Of a stretch of DNA of 64,000 bases, positions 60,127 through 64,000 are shown in pieces. Position numbers and translations under genes: made by a program. The notes beneath the pieces are model-generated. The model did not search any database. It was not told where the DNA came from and was given only the letters and a program-made list of their open reading frames with translations. Positions within the stretch are counted from its first letter, which is position 1. Each line of letters starts with the position of its first letter. The stretch spans positions 9,434,134-9,498,133 of the forward strand of contig CM055618.1 in assembly GCA_029379385.1 (NCBI GenBank), read 5' to 3'. The DNA is from Quillaja saponaria. Taxonomy: Eukaryota; Streptophyta; Magnoliopsida; Fabales; Quillajaceae.

Positions 60127-60951
60127 TTTTGCCTTGAAACTATAACATTATCCTCATATCTTAACTGTTAATCTAAATGACATTATGTTTATTCTTACAA
60201 GTCTTATTTTTCCCCATAGTCATTCCAATTCTCCCGAAATCTAAACGGACTTGTATTTGACTGTTTTGCCTCCTAAACCCAGAGTTACGAAAGTTTTGCC
60301 TTTAACTGTTAACATTGTCCTAATATCCTAACTGTTGATCCAAATGACATTTTGTTTCTTCCTACATGTCTTATTCATCCCCAAGGTCATGCCTGTACCC
60401 CCAGAATTCAGAACGAACTTGTGTTATACTGTTTTGTCTCCCGAACCCAGAGTTACAAAAGTTTTCCTTTCAAACTATAATATTATCCTAATATCCTAAC
60501 CGTTGATCTAAATAGAATTCCCTTTCTTTCTACATGTCTTATTTATCCCTATGTCTTGCCGATACTTCCAGAATCCAAAATGGTCTTGTGTTTGACCATT
60601 TTGCCCACGAACCTATAGTTACAAAGGTTTTGCCTTAAAACTATAACATTGTCATTATATCATAACCGTTGATTCAAATAACATTCTATTTCTTTCTATA
60701 AGTCTTATTCATCCTTACGGTCGTGCTGGTACTCTTGAAATCCAAAATGGACTTTTGTTTAACAGTTTTTTCTCCCGAACCTAAAGTTACAAAGATTTTC
60801 CTTGAAACTGTAACATTATTGTAAATATTCTAACCATTAATCCAAATGGAATTTTGTTTTTTCCTACAAGTCTTATTTCTCTCTACTGTCATGCCAGTAC
60901 TCCCGGAATCCAAAATAGATTTTGATTTGAATGTTTTGTCCCCTGAACCCA
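60127..60951. repeat. Five-copy tandem array, unit about 167 bp
   Basis: Units start at 60127, 60294, 60462, 60628 and 60796 with ttttgcctt/ttttccttt-like sequence. Each runs through aacattatcctaatatccta, tcttattyatcc, a cggaatccaaaatggact-like block and cgaacccagagttacaaa(g). Lengths are 167, 168, 166, 168 and about 156 bp. Copies differ by many substitutions but hardly by length. No ORF is conserved between copies. It lies between a CACTA terminus and decayed transposase sequence. Confidence 0.9.
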
Positions 60952-61217
60952 AATATAAACATTTAAAGTATAACTTGAGAATGAAAAGACTATTTAAGAA
61001 TCTCATAATAAAAATGAAAAAAAATATAATTTGTATCTCTAGGAATGAAATATGTACCTGAAACAACAAGTTATGTAATTATGTTAGTTATTTATAAAAT
61101 GAATAACAAAACTAAATAATAAATAACATTGTCTTAATTAAGATATGAACTATATATGAACATACTTGCATATTTTCAGGTAAAGAACTATTAATTCTCA
61201 TCATTTTCATTGATCAA

Positions 61218-61765
61218 CTATTCCTCTTCATCATCTTCTTCTTCTTCATCAACTAAGATGATTTCATCGTTATCAATAAAGTTATTATTAACAATTACCC
61301 TAGCACATTTTTTGCTCTTTGATTGAACAAACTCATTTTGATTAACTTCTTTCATCACATTTCAATTGTGAAGTGATTCAAGAGAACTTTCATCATTTTC
61401 AATGGTAACTAGAACTGGACAATAGGTTTCTTGATCTTAAAAAAAGTTTGAATGCATTGGTACCTCATTTTCGGTGTTATCTTCAGTCATTGGTAAATTA
61501 ACAAAATTTCTTAGTTTTACTTTACATATTACCCACTAATCAAGCCTTTCTCTTTTTTTAGATAGATATTTTGCATAAAAGACTTATGTTACTTGATAAC
61601 CAACACAAATGACTCATATGAGTTAAGTTTAGATTTACGATTTATCTCAATCAAACCATGTTAGAAGTCAATTTAATTCATTTGCCAGAAGAATCATATT
61701 ATCGACACTTGAACAAGATAACTTTATTATTGGGGCCCCATACTCCAACTCAATAAGCGAGCACA
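61218..61765 (-). pseudogene. DUF4216-type CACTA transposase C-terminal remnant
   Basis: The minus strand reads SLIELEYGAPIIKL, then after stops SKLNSYESFVLVIK, SFMQNIYLKKERLD, VICKVKLRNFVNLP, and an acidic tail (IILVDEEEEDDEEE) ending in a stop at 61218. DUF4216, found at the C-terminus of plant CACTA transposases, has the same order: IxELxY near a truncated metal-binding-like stretch, SxDPFVLA, QVFYxxD, W.VVx. At least five stops interrupt it. It points toward the CACTA-type end at 59451, so both are probably parts of one element. Confidence 0.55.
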
Positions 61766-61977
61766 TGTATCGACCAAGAGCAAAGACTTGATGGTGGGAT
61801 TTTGGAAGAAGTGAGTTAAACCTTGACTAGACAAATTTTTGTGGTCCAAGATTTTCCACCCAGAAAGCTCATAATTCAAATCAAATTTAGCTTCTTATTC
61901 CTTAATTGCTAAAATCTCGAACCAACTCACCTAAAGGTTTCACAAATTTGGGTACATGGCAACACTCCTTGGGATCA

Positions 61978-62076
61978 TTACTTGAGTTTGCAGCACTCCA
62001 TTTCAAAGAGTTCTAGTCGACAGTGATGGTATGGACCAAGAGCAAAGATTTGTGGAGTGTACACTTCTGGTTTGGA
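61978..62076 (-). pseudogene. Short DUF247-like fragment
   Basis: A 33-codon segment reads SKPEVYTPQIFALGPYHH, then LELFEMECCKLK and a stop. The VYxPQxxxxGPYHH...L..ME..K pattern is the N-terminal signature of plant DUF247 proteins, a land-plant family of unknown biochemical role. No continuation of the family is visible downstream. It is probably a captured or degraded piece within the transposon-derived region. Confidence 0.4.
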
Positions 62077-64000
62077 GGAAAATAATGTGTTTTGGCTGCT
62101 GTACAAACTGAGAAAACCACCATAACAAAGTATGAAAATGGAGGATAAATATACATACTTAGATATACAAAATTCAACACATACAAATTTTCATTCTCTA
62201 ATTCTAGATTTGATGCGTTCTCTCTCTCTAACTATCTTACTAATTGTTTGATTAAATCATATTAGATCATATCCAACTAGATCTGTTCGTAATTTTGAAA
62301 AACTAAGGTGACCTATCTTGGTGAAATTAAGGGAAAAGATGGTTGAGAAGGAGAAAATAGCTGTGTTTCTTGTTCATCGCTAAATAACTATTTCGATGTA
62401 AATTAGGGTAGGTGTTTTAGTTTACGGCTTGATTTTCTGGTAATAGAAGATCAATTTTGGTAATTTTTTTTCTTTTAATATGAGTTTTTTATTTTTTTTA
62501 TATAAAAATTTGAGATTTTTATTCATGTTTTATATAATTTTTAATTTTTCCATGTGTTTATTTTTTATTTGTCAGTTTGTCACAAGAGATTGTCACAACA
62601 GCAAAATGATAGTACAAAAGCTATCTAGTTGACTCTTATTTTATATTTGACAAAAATAGAAAAGTATTAGGTTTATACTGTTGACCTTTTCTTATATCAT
62701 GTTTGACAGTATAAAATAATATAATATGAAGATGAATAATAAGACAATAACATAATAACAAAATAACTATGCAGCCTAATACATCATATAATTTATACTA
62801 TATAATGTTATACGATGTGCCAAATGAGTTATATGACATTTTATTTTAAAATAAATATAGATTAAACATTTATTGGTAATTAATTAAAAATATATATGTT
62901 ATAACCGACAATCCAATATGGGCATTAGAATACTCGTACGTAATTGATATAAATATACATATATATTTTTTTATTGGTTGAATTAGTTACACTAAATAAG
63001 AAAGTTATATGTGAAGTTAATTTGGGGATAACCTAATTAATGAGTATCTTTATAAAAATCAATAATTATAATTGTATGGGTGATTGGAATTAAATTTTAG
63101 TCTATAAGGAGGGTACTTAGGGAAATTTCAAAATTAATATATATATATATATATATAATAATAAGAGATTGTGGGAGATCATGATTTATCATATAATATA
63201 TATGACTAGATATTTTTTTCTTTCCCCCACATGTTAAAAACGTATAGGTGAAGACTTCATTATTAAATTAATTTGTTCCTTTTTCTTCCTCCTCCTTCCT
63301 TGACCGACTAGAGCTTTCCCAAAAGAAATTTTCTCCTTCTCCTGCCATTGATCACGTGAAAGCTTAACCAGTGGTTGGCCGTTTGAAAACTTTGAAGGTA
63401 GTAGATGGTTCTTTGCTATTTTATGCTAGTAGCTTAGTTCTTGTATTCTATTTGAGAGTTAATCAGGTGTTATTGTGGATTTTGGGTATAAATTTGTTGG
63501 CTACCAGTAAAGAAAATTACAACTGAGTGTGGGGGTTTTATGGTAGTTATGGATTCAATATAGGAGGCTTAGGTGTGGCGATGAGAAGTGATTGTTTTTA
63601 TTGGCTTAGTGTCCTGGATCTGCCAGCCGAGGTGAAGGTGGTGCCTTGGTCATGGCAGCAAAATTTTTCCACTAGTGCAAGGAGGGACTCGGCCTGATAA
63701 AGATGGTCGAAGGTGTTAGGCATCTAGCTATGTAATTTGGGCAGGGGGGTGGCCATGATCATTTTGGTGGCGTGCAGTGAAGGTGGAGGGAGTAAAGGCT
63801 AAAATTGGTGCTTGCTTTAAGGATAAATAAGTAAAATAAACTAAGTTAAGGATTAGTACAAGAAAAGGTGTGGCCATGGTTGAAAGGTGTAAATGAAATT
63901 GTTAATTAAATTAAGAATTGACTATAAATAAAAGGGAAACTAATGTTAAACAAGTAATATGTACATTTGCATATAAACTATTATGGGAGTAATTTATTTT
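62077..64000. other. Intergenic DNA without recognisable genes; (AT)n tract
   Basis: AT-rich to about 63.2 kb, with an (AT)n microsatellite at about 63137-63157. From about 63.25 kb the composition is more balanced (cttcctcctccttccttgac, then G-rich stretches), which could be the 5' part of a gene lying beyond the window, but no coding segment or splice pattern can be supported. Confidence 0.5.

Noticed and set aside
1..64000. CRISPR arrays, bacterial operons, rRNA or intact tRNA genes
   Set aside because: The window is a plant nuclear sequence; none of these features was seen.

Overview
This window is nuclear DNA from a flowering plant, almost certainly a eudicot. The genes are split by many AT-rich GT-AG introns, the intergenic DNA is AT-rich and full of transposon relics (Au SINE, LINEs, Copia, CACTA, Mutator-like), and the three intact genes are plant families. 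I cannot fix the species. All exon models below were built by eye from reading frame, splice consensus and protein family knowledge; each sums to a multiple of three.

Layout. 1-2.7 kb: AT-rich DNA with a full-length Au-type SINE. 2.76-7.12 kb (+): a 13-exon group-3 sulfate transporter, closest to SULTR3;3 (649 aa), with one GC-AG intron. 7.69-16.13 kb (+): a 10-exon SEC12-like SAR1 exchange factor (396 aa), whose introns hold LINE fragments. 16.9-17.3 kb: a MITE-like element between two converging genes. 17.80-40.57 kb (-): a 26-exon gene for a 947-aa protein with two successive uridine-kinase-like + CYTH/tunnel-like modules and a C-terminal membrane anchor. Its introns hold a Copia element, a Mutator-like element with captured sequence, a threefold tandem repeat and a LINE fragment.

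40.6-64 kb has no intact gene that I recognise. It holds a ~5.4-kb CACTA element (45.30-50.69 kb) with decayed transposase exons and a pseudogenised piece of a CYP72A cytochrome P450. Next comes a puzzling unit (50.6-54.8 kb) bounded by related direct repeats, containing a MuDR-N-terminal-like ORF, a broken unrecognised ORF, AT-rich repeat blocks and a GC-rich cluster of perfect inverted repeats. From 59.45 kb there is a CACTA-type terminus, a five-copy ~167-bp tandem array, and decayed DUF4216 and DUF247-like coding fragments on the minus strand.

Functionally the three intact genes are unrelated: sulfate transport, COPII vesicle initiation, and a P-loop/tunnel phosphohydrolase-type protein. 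From memory, the Arabidopsis counterparts of the second and third (At2g01470, At2g01460) are also neighbours, so this pair may be an old syntenic block. The most unusual items are the duplicated kinase-CYTH architecture with matching intron positions, the P450 fragment inside a CACTA element, and the hairpin-rich unit at 50.6-54.8 kb.
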